Shown piece by piece: positions 61,943-64,000 of a DNA stretch of 64,000 nucleotides; the first letter of the stretch is position 1, and each line of letters begins with the position of its first letter. A model generated the notes under the pieces. It was given only the letters and a program-made list of their open reading frames with translations, did no database searches and was not told the DNA's origin. The position numbers and the translations under genes were made by a program. The stretch is from a virus, in IMG/VR virus record IMGVR_UViG_3300019776_000550, positions 1-64,000 of that record; one strand, given 5' to 3'.

Positions 61943-63463
61943 ATGTATCCTTTTAAATCCGACATAGTTCTAGGTGAAGGAATCTACAACGATAATGAAT
62001 ATGCAGGTATTCAAAGACTTGATGCTATTCGTCAATCTAGTGGTATTGACCCTGCCATTAAAGAACTTTTAAACAGTCAAGCAGTTTATGCTTTTGGTAA
62101 TGATGCTCAATTTGGTAGCAAAAACTTTCCTATTCTTATGCAAACGCAAGGTATGGGAAGAAAACGTGCTGTAACATCTTATGATGGGCAAGTTTATAAT
62201 ATGATTTTTGGTAAACCAAAGAAAGTATCTGTAATTGCTCGTACTATTCAATATGGTACTGATACAGTAGGTTTAAATTACAATCCTTTTTATATTATTT
62301 TTAAAGACCGTCATTTCATGAAAAATCAAATTATCATGGCTGGTGGTATTATGGGTAATGTTCAAGTACAACTCAAAGATGGTGGAGTTAAAGAAGGTGC
62401 TGGTTGGAAATACCAATGTGTTGTTTTTGGTAAAGTAACTGATTTTGTTCGTTCAAGTTATCTTCGTGCTAATCAAGTATGGGCAGAAGGAGTTGTTAAA
62501 GTTTCTCAAGAACACTCACGAGGAACTGAACATCGTAGTTATGGCCCTTCACGTGTACAAAATCAACTATCTTTGATTCGTCAATCTATTAAAGTAGCTG
62601 GTAACATTGCTAACAAAGTACTTAACTTTACTATCAATGTTGATGGTAAGTCTATTAAGAGTTTTGTTGAGTGGGAAAAGTATTTGACAGAACTTGCGTT
62701 TAACGAAAAGAAAGAAACTGATATTCTACTTTCTAAATCAAATCGTGGAGAAGATGGTTTTGTACAAAACTTTGATGCTGACAGTAACAAACCTGTAGTT
62801 TCAGGTCACGGTATTATCAATCAAATTCCTGATACACACGTTCTTTCATATACACGTATGACAGAAAAGAAACTTGATACTTTCCTTACAGATACACTTG
62901 ATATTAGTATGAATCTTGATACAGATTTGACTAAGACTAAGGTTGTTGATATTATGGGAGGTTATGGTTTGTTCCAAGAATTTGATTATGCTATGAAGCG
63001 TAATATGAATACTCTTGTACCAATGCTTAATTCTGATTTGTTTATTCAAAAGAATGGAGAAGGTGGTCTTACTTATGGTGGTTACTTTACTCAATACAAA
63101 CACCGTTCAGGAGCTGTTTATCGCTTTACACATCACCCATTCTTTGAAAATAGTGCTGTAGCTCAATCTGCTCCTCGTCACCCTGTTACAAATCGTCCTA
63201 TTACTTCTTACGAAGGTATTATTTTGAACTTTGCTGAAATTTCAATGGGTGAAGGTAAAACAGCACCAAATATTGAGTTTCTTTATGAAGAAGGTCGTGA
63301 ATACATTGAAGGTACTGTAAGAGGTATGGCTAAGATTGAAGGTCGTCAAGGTGGTGATATTAGCACTGATATTGATGCTTCATCATTGGAGATGATGTGT
63401 TCACAAGGAGTACACGTAAACCAACCACTAGGTCTTGGTTATGTTAGATGTAAACTATCTTAA
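61943..63463 (+). CDS. Major capsid protein, 506 aa
   Basis: The N-terminus MYPFKSDIVLGEGIYNDNEY, with AGIQRLDAIRQSSGIDPAIK and VYAFGNDAQFGSKNFPI, is characteristic of the crAss-like HK97-fold capsid protein, and PRHPVTNRPITSYEGIILNF near residue 410 also fits. Codon use is clearly richer in C-ending codons (CGT, ACA, TTC mixes) than neighbouring genes, as expected for a very abundant protein. It lies 9 bases after the scaffold-like gene. Confidence 0.92.
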   Translation: MYPFKSDIVLGEGIYNDNEYAGIQRLDAIRQSSGIDPAIKELLNSQAVYAFGNDAQFGSKNFPILMQTQGMGRKRAVTSYDGQVYNMIFGKPKKVSVIARTIQYGTDTVGLNYNPFYIIFKDRHFMKNQIIMAGGIMGNVQVQLKDGGVKEGAGWKYQCVVFGKVTDFVRSSYLRANQVWAEGVVKVSQEHSRGTEHRSYGPSRVQNQLSLIRQSIKVAGNIANKVLNFTINVDGKSIKSFVEWEKYLTELAFNEKKETDILLSKSNRGEDGFVQNFDADSNKPVVSGHGIINQIPDTHVLSYTRMTEKKLDTFLTDTLDISMNLDTDLTKTKVVDIMGGYGLFQEFDYAMKRNMNTLVPMLNSDLFIQKNGEGGLTYGGYFTQYKHRSGAVYRFTHHPFFENSAVAQSAPRHPVTNRPITSYEGIILNFAEISMGEGKTAPNIEFLYEEGREYIEGTVRGMAKIEGRQGGDISTDIDASSLEMMCSQGVHVNQPLGLGYVRCKLS

Positions 63464-63472
63464 TTAAATTAT

Positions 63473-64000
63473 ATGACTGCACAAACCGTAGAAAGAAAAG
63501 CTATTGCATTCGCTTGTTTTAACAATGCTTATTTACCAAAAAAGTTTGTTGAAGAGTTTGACAATAAGCAAGTACCCTATACTATAGGATACGGAGAATT
63601 TGGAATTAACAGACCTATACCTCTTGAAACAGAAACTAAAGTTCCTGCGTTTGCTAAATTAGTAGGAGTAGACTTTAACAATCCTAATTGGACAGAGCGA
63701 GTTGAAGACTTTTTAGCTGAATGGGAAATTAAAATCCCATTAGGAGAAATGAAAGGTTCTAAAGTAGATGGAGGAATGATTTTAGATGGTGGATATAGAC
63801 AAGATGAAAATGGTATTATTCATCCAAACGACATCAATGCTTATATTGCACTTAATCTTATGAGTCAGGATGGTGAAGTTGGTAAAGATGTTGATAGTTA
63901 CAAATACAAATCTCAATACAAGTTTTTCTGTTTAGATGTTACAAAACAAAAAGCAGAAGAAATTGCATCTATTGAGAATGAGAAAAAGAATTATCAACGT
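63473..64000 (+). CDS. Virion protein downstream of the capsid gene (3' partial)
   Basis: ATG at 63473; the frame is open to the window edge (176 codons). MTAQTVERKAIAFACFNNAY, GYGEFGINRPIPLETETKVP and EDFLAEWEIKIPLGEMKGSK are seen. Position right after the capsid gene is typical for a head-completion or auxiliary capsid protein. No family assigned. Confidence 0.65.
   Translation, partial: MTAQTVERKAIAFACFNNAYLPKKFVEEFDNKQVPYTIGYGEFGINRPIPLETETKVPAFAKLVGVDFNNPNWTERVEDFLAEWEIKIPLGEMKGSKVDGGMILDGGYRQDENGIIHPNDINAYIALNLMSQDGEVGKDVDSYKYKSQYKFFCLDVTKQKAEEIASIENEKKNYQR

Noticed and set aside
1-64000. CRISPR array or cas locus, prompted by the Csx15-like gene
   Set aside because: No regularly spaced direct repeats with spacers and no Cas effector motifs were seen; the repeats at 50474-50710 are irregularly spaced and too short.
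1-64000. Recoding of a stop codon, known in some crAss-like phages
   Set aside because: TAA, TAG and TGA all appear as terminal stops of plausible genes, and the long genes are uninterrupted under the standard code.

Overview
The window looks like part of the genome of a crAss-like phage (Crassvirales) of a Bacteroidota host. Four things point there: the order terminase large subunit, portal, scaffold-like protein, major capsid protein; a giant protein carrying the DFDID catalytic motif of crAss-type virion RNA polymerase; a block of DnaB helicase, family B DNA polymerase, SF2 helicase, primase, uracil-DNA glycosylase and ThyX; and AT-rich DNA with A-rich leaders in place of Shine-Dalgarno sites. 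Standard stop codons (TAA, TAG, TGA) all appear to be used as stops. I recognised no tRNA, rRNA, integrase, insertion sequence or CRISPR array.

Layout. (1) 1-23296, plus strand: a probable virion and transcription module with a structural protein cut by the left edge, a second structural protein, and two giant polyvalent proteins of 3953 and 2027 residues. A lysis cassette (muramidase, holin-like protein) follows, and a strong terminator at about 23.35 kb ends the module. (2) 23478-50427, minus strand: a dense array of early and replication genes, often with ATGA or TAATG overlaps and split into transcription units by at least eight terminator-like hairpins. It holds nucleotide metabolism (ThyX, dNMP kinase, MazG-like), uracil repair, a glycosyltransferase, recombination genes (Gp157, RusA-like, Sak4-like ATPase) and the replisome. 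Its upstream end (46-50.4 kb) has many very small genes, about 900 bases of hairpin-dense non-coding DNA and a Csx15-like gene. (3) 50428-50897: a divergent intergenic region with iteron-like repeats, G-runs and an operator-like palindrome, the best place for divergent promoters and possibly an origin. (4) 50898-54827, plus strand: a RepL-like initiator, an exonuclease, an Acb2/Tad1-like putative nucleotide sponge, a PD-(D/E)XK nuclease and small genes. (5) 54953-64000, plus strand: HU/IHF-like protein, a possible small terminase, terminase, portal, scaffold and capsid, with the last gene cut by the right edge.

How the genes fit together. By analogy with studied crAss-like phages, the giant proteins would be packaged and injected, so that the polymerase transcribes early genes while the attached protease-, nuclease- and ADP-ribosyltransferase-like domains act in the host. 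The minus-strand genes would then copy the genome and the plus-strand genes build and release virions. Two small genes flanking the divergent region (Csx15-like and Acb2/Tad1-like) suggest counter-defence against cyclic-nucleotide immune signalling. A decamer, TCCTAATGGG, occurs ten times on both strands and is far over-represented for this base composition.
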